From contig CAWJDO010000002.1 in assembly GCA_963841635.1 (NCBI GenBank), positions 3,472,001 to 3,536,000 on the forward strand: a DNA stretch of 64,000 nucleotides, read 5' to 3'. The position numbers were made by a program, and so were the translations under genes. The notes below the pieces were generated by a model. The model was not told where the DNA came from. It was given only the letters and a program-made list of their open reading frames with translations, and did not search any database. This DNA comes from DASWZN01 sp963841635 (GTDB lineage Bacteria; Acidobacteriota; Terriglobia; Bryobacterales; Bryobacteraceae). Of the stretch, positions 1-8,900 are shown one piece after another. How positions within the stretch are numbered: the stretch's first letter is position 1; each line of letters starts with the position of its first letter.

Positions 1-20
1 TGGGCCACTGGGAGCCATCC

Positions 21-722
21 TCACTCGGTCTCCGAACGGGCGGGCTTATCGAGAGGCTCAAGGCGGTAGAGGGTCCGTGTGGTGCGGAGAGTCGAGACGA
101 TCAGCATGACGGTCATGCCAGCGATCCCGGCGATGCCTCCGATGTCGAACAGCAGGAAGGTCCGGCCGGCGAGTCGCGCCATCGGACCGCGCGCGAGCAG
201 CGCGATGTTACCCGCTATCAGCAGGACGCGCAACTCGGTGGGGCTGAATTTCCAGAATGAAAGCTGAAAAGTGCCGAGGGTGTAAGTGGCGAGGTAGGAC
301 TGAATAGACATCAGAAGAAAAACGACTAACAGGCAGAGTCCGATCCATTCGCTCATAAAGGTGGAAAACGCGAGTCCGCCGAGCAGCGCGGTGGTTCCAA
401 TGGAGTCCGTAATGTGGTCGACATAGAAGCCGTAGCGGGGGCGTTGGCGGTTGCGGACCCTGGCCAGAGTGCCATCCAGGCTGTCGCCGAACCAGTTGAG
501 GGCCAGGCACACGATTCCGGCAATGAGCGCGGCGCGGTTCCAGCGGGCCAGCCAGTAGGAGACGCCGGTCAGCAGCATGGCGACGAATCCAAGCCCCGTC
601 AGGTGGTCTGAATTCACGCATTCGGGCATCCGGTGCGCCAGCCACAGCAGGGCCCGTTTCTCGAGCGGCGCGAGCAGGCTGGACTGATCGCGTTTTGCGT
701 TCTGAAACTCGCCCTTTGCCAT
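21..722 (-). CDS. CDP-alcohol phosphatidyltransferase family protein
   Basis: Predicted integral membrane enzyme of 233 aa that transfers a phosphoalcohol from a CDP-linked donor to an acceptor alcohol in phospholipid or inositol-lipid synthesis. The family signature is complete: D80, D83, G84, A87, R88, G98, D102 and D106 give the D-x2-DG-x2-AR-x8-G-x3-D-x3-D pattern that binds divalent metal and CDP. Several hydrophobic segments follow (roughly residues 110-145, 160-180 and 190-212). The acceptor cannot be told from sequence. A TAGACT hexamer 9 nt before the ATG suggests a leaderless transcript. It is transcribed away from the protease array. The family call is firm, the substrate open. Confidence 0.85.
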   Translation of the reverse strand: MAKGEFQNAKRDQSSLLAPLEKRALLWLAHRMPECVNSDHLTGLGFVAMLLTGVSYWLARWNRAALIAGIVCLALNWFGDSLDGTLARVRNRQRPRYGFYVDHITDSIGTTALLGGLAFSTFMSEWIGLCLLVVFLLMSIQSYLATYTLGTFQLSFWKFSPTELRVLLIAGNIALLARGPMARLAGRTFLLFDIGGIAGIAGMTVMLIVSTLRTTRTLYRLEPLDKPARSETE

Positions 723-731
723 ATCAGGCGA

Positions 732-737
732 AGTCTA
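732..737 (-). promoter_or_regulatory. -10 element of the CDP-alcohol phosphatidyltransferase gene
   Basis: On the minus strand the hexamer reads TAGACT and ends 9 nt before the ATG at 722, so transcription would begin at or next to the start codon. There is no clear -35 box and no Shine-Dalgarno sequence. Confidence 0.4.
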
Positions 738-779
738 GCAGATTGAGGGGTGGGCAGAGGCGGTTGTGGTCGAAGGCTT

Positions 780-809
780 GTCCGCTTGCTGACGCGCGCG
801 GTTCGGTGC
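780..809 (+). repeat. 30-bp dispersed intergenic repeat, copy 1
   Basis: Starts GTCCGCTTGCTGACGC and ends GCGGTTCGGTGC. It lies between the divergent phosphatidyltransferase and protease genes. Five more copies occur in the window at 18302, 23245, 24226, 27270 and 60144, all in the same orientation. Confidence 0.8.
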
Positions 810-913
810 GGATGGGGCGGCGTGGCTGGCGGCGGGCGTAACCTTGGTGGCGCGAGTAACGCCTTTGAACCGAGCGGTGATTTGGATGATTAAGATCATT
901 TTGCCTGCAGTGC

Positions 914-922
914 TGGTATAAT
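914..922 (+). promoter_or_regulatory. Extended -10 promoter of the protease operon
   Basis: TGGTATAAT is a perfect TATAAT preceded by the extended -10 TGn motif; no convincing -35 box is present. Predicted transcription start is near 929-930, about 23 nt before the ATG at 953. It is the only promoter-like signal seen for the three overlapping protease genes. Confidence 0.55.
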
Positions 923-952
923 TTCGAGTCGAACGCGTTGCGCCGGGGACAT

Positions 953-3900
953 ATGCGCATCCGAAACATGGGCCTTTTGAGGATTGCCGGGCATGTGGCC
1001 GCGATCGCAGTGGCGGCGGCGGCGTTCGGGCAGAAGATTGACCCGCAGGTTCGGGAAAGAGCGCAGTCGGAGGCCGCGGTTCCGGTCTTTATCGTTCTCG
1101 CACACCAGCCCCAGAGGGAGATTCTACAGAGGGCCGAGAGCGCGAACGCGCTGTACCGGCAAGTGGCGGAATCGCGCTACCGCCAGGCGGCGGGCGCCGC
1201 GGAACTGCGCGAGGCCAGGGAAGCCGCGGAGTCAGTGGTGCTGCGCACGCGCCAGCAGGCGTTTCAGGCCATCGAGCAAGCCGTCGGGCCGGAGCAAGAT
1301 GCTCTCGAAGGCAGGCTGCGCGGACTTGGAGCCACGCGCATCTCGCGTTACCTGGGAGTCAACATGCTGGCGGCGGAGATTCCGGCCGCCGCAATCGCGG
1401 CGCTCGAGGCGGACCCGGAGATCGCGCGGGTGTCCGCGGTGGAGAAACTCCACCCGCAACTGGCCGCCAGCGTGCCGGACCTGGGCGCGCCCGCGTTTTG
1501 GAACGCGGGGTACACGGGCCAGGGAGAATCGGTGGGGGTTCTCGATACCGGCGTCAGGACCAACCACCCGGCATTCGCAGGGGTGCCGATCGTCAGCCAG
1601 GTGTTTCTGACCAACGGCAGCGCGGACCCGTGCTTCACGGACGACGCCAGCTCGGTCCAGGACAAGTTCGGCCATGGGACCCACGTGGCGGGGATCGTGG
1701 CGAGCCAAGGCTCGGCGGGCTGGGCGAACTATCAGGGCGTGGCAAAGGGAATCGGCACACTTTACAACCTGAAGGTCGGCTACTCGGCGACTGTGTACGG
1801 CTCCTGCGGACCCGACGCGGCTGAAGGCGACCAGCGAGATATTCTGGCGGGGCTCGACTGGGCTGTGCGCAACACCCCGGTCAGGATCTTCAACCTGAGT
1901 TTCGGCAGTGTGGCCCACGGCGACGACGACGATTTCGCGCGGTCGATCGATCGGTACATCGATGACTACGAGCTTGTGTTCGCGATCGCTGCCGGGAACG
2001 GCCGCGTGGCGGGCTACGGCGTATCCACCCCGGGGATCGCGTACAACGGGATCACGGTGGCGAACTGGGAGTCTCGCGGCACCATCAATCCCACCAGCAG
2101 TACGGGCACCACCGCTGGTGGCAGGTACAAACCGGACCTGGCGGCCCCAGGCACGAATATTACCTCCACGTCATACAGCTGGGACGCCTCGGCAGGGACA
2201 AGCGACGATTTCATAGGCATGACGGGGACCAGCATGGCGGCTCCCCACATCGCGGGCGCCGCGGCGCTGCTCGAAAGCGCAGGGGTCAGAGACCCATTGG
2301 CGGTGAAGGCGCTGCTGATCAACACCGCCGATAACCAAGGGCCCTGGCAGGGCGACGCCGGGTGGGGCTACACGAATCTCACCACGGCGCTGGGCCAGTT
2401 GAACTACATCACGGGGACTATCGGGTCGGGCGGCTACCAATTCTACAGGATGGCGGCGTCGGGCAACATCCACTCGACCCTCACCTGGAACCGCCACGTC
2501 AGCGGGGACACGCCGAGTCTCAACGATGCGACGTTGCGGCTATTTCAGGCGGATACCGGCGACGAAATCTACTTCTATTCCGGCAACATCCGCCAGAACG
2601 TGATTCAGGCGTTCGGGACTTACACCGGCGACGTGGTGCTGGCTGTGAACATGATGAACTCGCCGCTGGCGGGCGTGGCCTCCGAACCGTTCGCCATCGC
2701 CTTCAGCGCGCCAGCGGTTCCGGTCATCGGCCCCAGGATCGTCGCGTCCTGCGATGTGCCGCCCTCGATCGCCGCGGGCTCGCAGTTCACGGTGGCGTGC
2801 AGCGTAAGCAACTACGGTGATCTGCCGTTGCCTCTGCCGACCGCTCAGGTCACCCTGCCTCTCGGGTTTACGAACGGATCTCAAACGCCGCTCAACAACG
2901 TTGCGCCTGGAGCGACCGCTACCTCGTATCTGACCGTGACCGCTCCCGCCACTGAGGGCACGTACACCATCCGCTGGAACATCACGACGCCTCGTTACCT
3001 CAGCCTTCCGGCATTCAACGCCTTGAGTAGCGCGACCACGACCGTACATCTGGCGCTGCCTGCGCCGGCGCTGGTTTCGCCTGCGAACGGCACGATCGGT
3101 GCGTCGCTGACGCCCACCCTTGCCTGGACGCCTTCCGCGGGAGCCACCCTCTACGACGTGTATTTCGGGGCGTCGTGGCCGCCCCCATTGTTCGCAACAG
3201 CGGCGGAAAGCAGCTACACGCCCGAAACTCTGTTGCCCGGAACCCAATACTACTGGCACGTGGTGGCCCGGAACGGAAGCGGCGCCAGCGCGTCCGCCAC
3301 CTGGTCATTTACCACCCGGGCGGCGGTCCAATCCGATCAAATCATCGTGACGGTGGCGGGCGGCGGCAGCGGCCCCATGGTGGATGGTGAGCCAGCCACG
3401 AGCGCACAGCTCAGTTACCCGTACGACATTGCGGTAGATGCATCCGCGAATCTCTATCTCCAGGACGGGATCGGAACGATTCGTAAGGTGACCCCGGACG
3501 GCATCATCACCACCGTTGCGCAGTTTCCCAACGTGGGACCGATCGCGACGGATGCCTCCGGGAGCCTTTACGTGGCGTCGGGTAGCAGTGTTGCGCGGAT
3601 CGCGCCGGATCACACCGTCAGCACACTGGCAGGCAATGGCACTTCGGGATACTCGGGCGACGGAGGGCCAGCCACGAGCGCCCAGATCGCTGTGGTTGGC
3701 GGTTTGGCCGTGAGCGCCCTAGGGGACCTCTATATCTCGGACATGGGCAACTGCGTGGTCCGCAAAGTGGCTCCCAACGGGCTCATCAGCACCGTGGCGG
3801 GCAACGGCACCTGCGGCTATTCGGGCGACGGAGGCCCGGCCAAGAATGCTCAGCTCTCCTCGTTGGAGGGCGTGGCGGTGGATCCTTCCGGAGCCGTCTA

Positions 3901-5932
3901 CATCGCGGATACGGGGAACTCGCGGATCCGGAAGCTGACTCCTGACGGTGTCATCACCACGGTGGCAGGCAACGGGACGTCGGGCTTCTCGGGAGATGGC
4001 GGTCCCGCCGTAGAGGCCCAACTCAGTTGGCCGAACGGCCTGGCGTTCGATGGCGGCGGGGACCTCTACTTTGCGGATGGCGGGAACGGGCGGGTGCGCA
4101 AGGTGACTCCGGGCGGAATCATTACGACCGTTGCGGGGAACGGCAGCAATGTCCTATCGGGCGAGGCGGGCCCGCCCCTCAGTGCCGGGATGAGCGTCTG
4201 GACAGTGGCCGTGGACAAACGCGGCAATCTGTACATTGCCGAGCCGTACGATGGCCGCGTGCGCGCGGTGGTGCCCGCGAACCCGCCGTCCTGCCAGTTC
4301 CGGGTTGACCGGAGCGCCATTGCCGCTCCCGGCGCGGGCGGCGTGTTCCCCGTTTCGGTCCAGACCGGACCGGGGTGTTGGTGGGGCGCTTCGGGCCTGC
4401 CTATGTGGATCACCGGGCCGTCGTCTGGCAGAGGTCCTTCCACCGTGAACCTCGCGGTGGCCGCCAGCAACGACTATTTCCGCACCGCCATTCTTTCGAT
4501 CGCGGGCGCGGCGGTCAGCATCACCCAGGCGGACGGATGGTGCGCTCTCGCCGTTAGTCCCGCTTCAGCGATCGTGCCTGCGGCGGGCGGAACGGTCGAG
4601 GTCAGCGTGGCATTCTGCGCACCGTGGCCCTGGTTGGTCTCCAATCCCCCCGATTGGGTTGCCGTCGCCGGACCGGGCGGGGGCGACGGCAGCGGGAGCT
4701 TCCGCTTCACGGTCGCGCCGAACACGGGTGCTGTGCGCTATGGAACCCTGCGGGTGGGGCAGCCCAACTTCACGGAGAGCATAGTGCCGATCATGCAGCT
4801 CGCCGCACCCACCGACGGCCTGCGCTTCGTGCCCGTTCCCCCTTGCCGGGTGGCCGACACGCGCGTCGCCGGTGGCGGCCTGGGCGGCAACTCGACGCGC
4901 TCGTTCTCCGTCGCCCAAGCCAACTGCGGCGTCCCGGGGACCGCCCAGGCGTACTCGCTGAATGTCACGGTGGTGCCCGAGGGCGGGCTGTCTTATCTCA
5001 CGCTGTGGCCTACCGGACAGAATAAGCCGCTGGTCTCCACGTTGAACTCCTTTGGCGGAATCGTGGTGGCCAACGCCGCCATCGTGCCCGCCGGCTTCAA
5101 CGGCGCGGTTAGCGTGTATGTCACCGATCCCACCGACGTGATCCTGGACATCGACGGTTACTTCGACTCGGCCGGCACTTATGCGTTCTATCCCGTCGAG
5201 CCGTGCCGGGTGGCCGACACGCGCTATGCGGCGGGGCCCTTCGGCGGGCCGGCCCTGACCGGCGCCGCGAGCCGGGACTTCGCGGTTGCTTCCAGTCCGT
5301 GCGGCCTTCCCTCCACCGCCAGCGCCTACTCGATGAACGTGACGGTGGTTCCCGCCGGCTACCTGGGTTACTTGAAGACCTGGCCGGCGGGGCAGACGCA
5401 GCCCAACGTATCCACCTTGAATTCGTGGACTGGCAAAGTGGTGGCCAACGCGGCTCTGGTGCCGGCGGGGAATGGCGGGGCGATCTCGGTGTACGCCGAG
5501 GATGCGACGCAGGTGGTGCTGGATACGAATGGCTACTTCGGGACTCCGGGTGGAGCGGGCGGGCTGAACTTCTATCCGGTCACTCCGTGCCGGGTGGCCG
5601 ACACGCGCGGAGCGGCGGGCCCGTTTGGAGGGCCGAAGATGGGGGACGGCGAAGTGCGCTCATTCCCGATCCCCTCGAGCGGTTGCGGGATTCCTGCGAC
5701 AGCGGCGGCGTATTCGCTGAACGTGACGGTGGTGCCGGACGGGATGCTGCAATACCTGACGGCGTGGCCGGCGGGGGCGGGGAAGCCGTTGGTTTCGACG
5801 TTGAACTCCTGGGACGGAGCGGTGGTGGCGAATGCGGCGATCGTTCCGGCGGGGACGGGGGGCGCCATCAACGTGTTCGTGGCCAACCGGACGCAGGTGA
5901 TTCTGGATATCAACGGGTATTTCGCGCCATGA
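953..5932 (+). CDS. Secreted subtilisin-like (S8) protease with NHL propeller and C-terminal triple repeat, copy 1
   Basis: Large exported serine protease of 1659 aa. A signal peptide covers about residues 1-27, then a propeptide-like region (28-170) and the S8 catalytic domain with D198 (DTG), H241 (GHGTHVAG) and S427 (GTSMAAPH), all intact. Next come a beta-sandwich region (about 460-590), a CARDB-like domain (about 600-695), a fibronectin-III-like domain (about 702-790), six NHL blades (about 798-1106), two BACON-like domains (1113-1283) and three repeats of about 120 aa (1289 to the end). The ATG at 953 follows GGGGA; a TTG at 938 is the alternative. The stop overlaps the next start as ATGA. 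The substrate is unknown; the domain set suggests cell-surface or extracellular polymer degradation. Confidence 0.88.
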   Translation: MRIRNMGLLRIAGHVAAIAVAAAAFGQKIDPQVRERAQSEAAVPVFIVLAHQPQREILQRAESANALYRQVAESRYRQAAGAAELREAREAAESVVLRTRQQAFQAIEQAVGPEQDALEGRLRGLGATRISRYLGVNMLAAEIPAAAIAALEADPEIARVSAVEKLHPQLAASVPDLGAPAFWNAGYTGQGESVGVLDTGVRTNHPAFAGVPIVSQVFLTNGSADPCFTDDASSVQDKFGHGTHVAGIVASQGSAGWANYQGVAKGIGTLYNLKVGYSATVYGSCGPDAAEGDQRDILAGLDWAVRNTPVRIFNLSFGSVAHGDDDDFARSIDRYIDDYELVFAIAAGNGRVAGYGVSTPGIAYNGITVANWESRGTINPTSSTGTTAGGRYKPDLAAPGTNITSTSYSWDASAGTSDDFIGMTGTSMAAPHIAGAAALLESAGVRDPLAVKALLINTADNQGPWQGDAGWGYTNLTTALGQLNYITGTIGSGGYQFYRMAASGNIHSTLTWNRHVSGDTPSLNDATLRLFQADTGDEIYFYSGNIRQNVIQAFGTYTGDVVLAVNMMNSPLAGVASEPFAIAFSAPAVPVIGPRIVASCDVPPSIAAGSQFTVACSVSNYGDLPLPLPTAQVTLPLGFTNGSQTPLNNVAPGATATSYLTVTAPATEGTYTIRWNITTPRYLSLPAFNALSSATTTVHLALPAPALVSPANGTIGASLTPTLAWTPSAGATLYDVYFGASWPPPLFATAAESSYTPETLLPGTQYYWHVVARNGSGASASATWSFTTRAAVQSDQIIVTVAGGGSGPMVDGEPATSAQLSYPYDIAVDASANLYLQDGIGTIRKVTPDGIITTVAQFPNVGPIATDASGSLYVASGSSVARIAPDHTVSTLAGNGTSGYSGDGGPATSAQIAVVGGLAVSALGDLYISDMGNCVVRKVAPNGLISTVAGNGTCGYSGDGGPAKNAQLSSLEGVAVDPSGAVYIADTGNSRIRKLTPDGVITTVAGNGTSGFSGDGGPAVEAQLSWPNGLAFDGGGDLYFADGGNGRVRKVTPGGIITTVAGNGSNVLSGEAGPPLSAGMSVWTVAVDKRGNLYIAEPYDGRVRAVVPANPPSCQFRVDRSAIAAPGAGGVFPVSVQTGPGCWWGASGLPMWITGPSSGRGPSTVNLAVAASNDYFRTAILSIAGAAVSITQADGWCALAVSPASAIVPAAGGTVEVSVAFCAPWPWLVSNPPDWVAVAGPGGGDGSGSFRFTVAPNTGAVRYGTLRVGQPNFTESIVPIMQLAAPTDGLRFVPVPPCRVADTRVAGGGLGGNSTRSFSVAQANCGVPGTAQAYSLNVTVVPEGGLSYLTLWPTGQNKPLVSTLNSFGGIVVANAAIVPAGFNGAVSVYVTDPTDVILDIDGYFDSAGTYAFYPVEPCRVADTRYAAGPFGGPALTGAASRDFAVASSPCGLPSTASAYSMNVTVVPAGYLGYLKTWPAGQTQPNVSTLNSWTGKVVANAALVPAGNGGAISVYAEDATQVVLDTNGYFGTPGGAGGLNFYPVTPCRVADTRGAAGPFGGPKMGDGEVRSFPIPSSGCGIPATAAAYSLNVTVVPDGMLQYLTAWPAGAGKPLVSTLNSWDGAVVANAAIVPAGTGGAINVFVANRTQVILDINGYFAP
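4817..5932 (+). repeat. 1116-bp 3-prime module (three CRVADTR...NGYF repeats), copy 1
   Basis: Encodes three consecutive units that begin near 4817, 5188 and 5566. Each holds a PCRVADTR motif, a CG(L/I)P motif, AYS(L/M)NVTVVP, VSTLN, VVANAA(L/I)VPAG and a final DINGYF-like motif. The module has exactly the same length in all three proteases. It could be a surface-attachment or substrate-binding domain; I know of no assigned function. Confidence 0.85.
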
Positions 5933-8900
5933 GCAAAAGAATTGCGCTGAGCGCACTATTGGCCTTGGGATTGGCTGCGGCCGCGCCGAAGATTGACCCT
6001 CGGGTTCGGGAAAGAGCGCGGTCGGAGGCCGCGGTTCCGGTCTTTATTGTTCTCGCGCACCAGCCGCAGCGCGAGATCCTCCAGAGGGCCGAGAGCGCGA
6101 ACGCGCTGTACCGGCAAGTGGCGGAATCGCGCTACCGCCAGGCGGCCGGCGCCGAAGAACTGCGCCAGGCCAGGGAAACCGCGGACGCCGTGGTGCTGCG
6201 TACGCGCCAGCAGGCGTTTCAGGCCATCGAGCAAGCCGTCGGGCCGGAGCAGGATGCTCTCGAAAGCCGGCTGCGTGGACTCGGAGCCGCGCGCATCTCG
6301 CGCTACCTGGGAATCAACATGCTGGCGGCGGAGATCCCGGCGTCCGCAATCGCTACGCTCGACGCGGACCCCGAGGTCGCGCGCGTGTCCGCGGTAACGA
6401 AGCTCTACCCGCAGCTCGCCACCAGCGTGCCGTACCTGGGCGCGCCGGCGTTCTGGAACGCGGGGTACACGGGGCAAGGAGAATCGGTGGGCGTTCTCGA
6501 CACCGGCGTCAGGACCAACCATCCGGCCTTCGCAGGGGTGCCGATCGTCAGCCAGGTGTTTCTGAGCAACGGTAGCACTGACCCGTGCTTTACGGACGAC
6601 GCCAGCTCGGTCCAGGACCAGTTCGGTCACGGGACCCACGTGGCGGGGATCGTGGCAAGCCAAGGCTCGGCAGGGTGGACGAACTATCAGGGCGTGGCCA
6701 AGGGAATCGCCACGCTCTACAACCTGAAGATCGGCTACTCGGCGAGCACATCGGTCTCCTGCGGATCCGAAGGGGCAGAAGGAGACCAGCGCGATATGCT
6801 CGCGGGGCTTGACTGGGCTGTGCGGAACACCCCGGTCAGGATTTTCAATCTGAGTTTCGGCGACCCTGTAACGGTCGACGACGATGATTTCGCGCAGTCG
6901 ATCGATCAGTACATCGATAATTACGGGCTGGTGTTCGCGATCGCCGCGGGGAATGGCGGCATGGTGGGGTACGGAGTAACCAGCCCCGCGATCGGCTACA
7001 ACGGGATCGCAGTCGCCAACTGGCTTGCCCGTTACGCCACCAACAACAGCAGCAGCCGCGGCCCGACAGCGGGAGGCAGAGACAAGCCGGACCTGGCGGC
7101 GCCGGGCACGTCTATCTACTCGACCGGCTACAACTGGGACGCCCAACCCGGCACGACCGATGATTTTCTGGTGGGGACCGGAACCAGCATGGCAGCGCCG
7201 CACATCGCAGGCGCCGCGGCACTGCTCGAGAGCGCCGGGGTCACCGACCCGCTGGCAGTCAAGGCGGTGCTGATCAACACGGCTGACGGTTACAATTTCG
7301 GGCTCTGGGTCAACGATGGCGGATGGGGGTACACGAACCTCAACACGGCGCTGGCGGAAATGAACTACGCAAGCGGCAGCCTCACTGCGGGTAGCCAACA
7401 GTATTATAAGGTGACCCCGGCCGGCGCCTTCCAGGCCACAGTCACCTGGAACCGGCACGTCAGCGGGAGCACGTCCTCCTTCAACAGCGTCGCCCTGCAC
7501 CTTTTCCGGGCGGACACGGGCGAGGAAATCGCGACCGCGCCGACCGGGATTCAGAACGTCGAGCAGGTGCATGCAATGTACACCGGGGACGCCGTGCTGG
7601 CGGTGGAGATGGTCAGCGCGCCGCTCGCGGGTGTGTCCTCGGAGCCTTACGGAGTCGCTTTCAGCGTCCCGGGGAGCGCGATGGCCCGGACCGAGATCGG
7701 CGTCTCGTGCAGCCTGCCGTCCTCGATCATGAGCGGCTCCGAGTTCCATATGACGTGCAGTGCGTCCGACACCGGGGACCTCGCGGCGCCCGCGCTGGTG
7801 GGGCAGATCGCCCTCCCCGCTGGATTCTCCGGCCCGGCTCAGATCTTTTTCGGCGATCTGCAGACAGGCGCTGTTTCACAGCCGGTCACGATCGGCCTGA
7901 CGGCTCCCACCCTCGCGGGCACCTACTCCATTCGCATCGAGGTGCCTATCTTCTTTGGAACGCCCGCGAGGGCCAGCTACACGCTGGTGGTGCAGCCGTC
8001 GCTTCCGGCGCCAGTTCTGATTTCGCCGGCCAACGGCGCCTCCGGGGTTTCCTTCACGCCGATCCTGACCTGGAGCGCCGCGGCCGGAGCTACGTCTTAC
8101 GACGTATACCTTGGGACCACGGTCCCTCCGCCGGCGGTTAGCAGCACAACGGCAAACAGCTATGCGCCGAGCGTGCTCTACGGGTCGGACGTGTATTACT
8201 GGCGGATCGTGGCGAAGAACGGGAATGGATCGAGCGGTTCGCCCACTTGGTCGTTTACCACCCAGCCTACGGCGGCAGGCCAAAAGCAGTACACCATCAG
8301 CACGGTGGCGGGCAACGGAACCAAGGGATTTTCGGGCGACGGCGGTCCAGCCACGAGCGCACAGCTCAACGGGCCCACGGGCGTAACCGTGGATGCGGCA
8401 GGCGCCCTCTACATCGCCGACCGCGAGAACGAGCGTGTACGCAAGGTGGCGCTGGACGGCACCATCACGACCGTTGCGGGCACCGGCGGGATCTGGACGT
8501 TTTGCGATGGTCGCCTCGGCCTCGGGGACGGTGGTCCGGCCACCAGCGCTCAGTTGGTGCCCCAGGGCATTGCTTTTGATGCACAAGGCAACCTCTACAT
8601 AGCGGACGATGCAATGCTGATTCGCAAGGTCGGCCTCGACGGCGTCATCACAACCGTAGCGGGTAACGGCGGCTGTGGTTCTTTCAGTGGCGATGGAGGT
8701 CCGGCAACCAGCGCGGCGTTGGGGTGCCCGAACGCGGTTGCACCGTATGGGAGCGGCGGATTCTATATCGCGGACACGTGTAATGACCGGATCCGCATTG
8801 TCACGCCGGACGGCATCATCAACACGTTTGCCTTAGGACAGTGGTTCGAGAGCCCTATGGGGGTGGCCACGGACGGGGCCGGTGACGTCTATGTCGCGGA

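Noticed and set aside
3340..4270. Tandem DNA repeats as a possible CRISPR array
   Set aside because: They are in-frame NHL blade repeats of variable length within a coding sequence, without uniform spacers.
5203..5928. Extension of protease 2 upstream into protease 1
   Set aside because: The frame is open but out of phase with the conserved repeats of protease 1; the ATGA start at 5929 gives a proper signal peptide.
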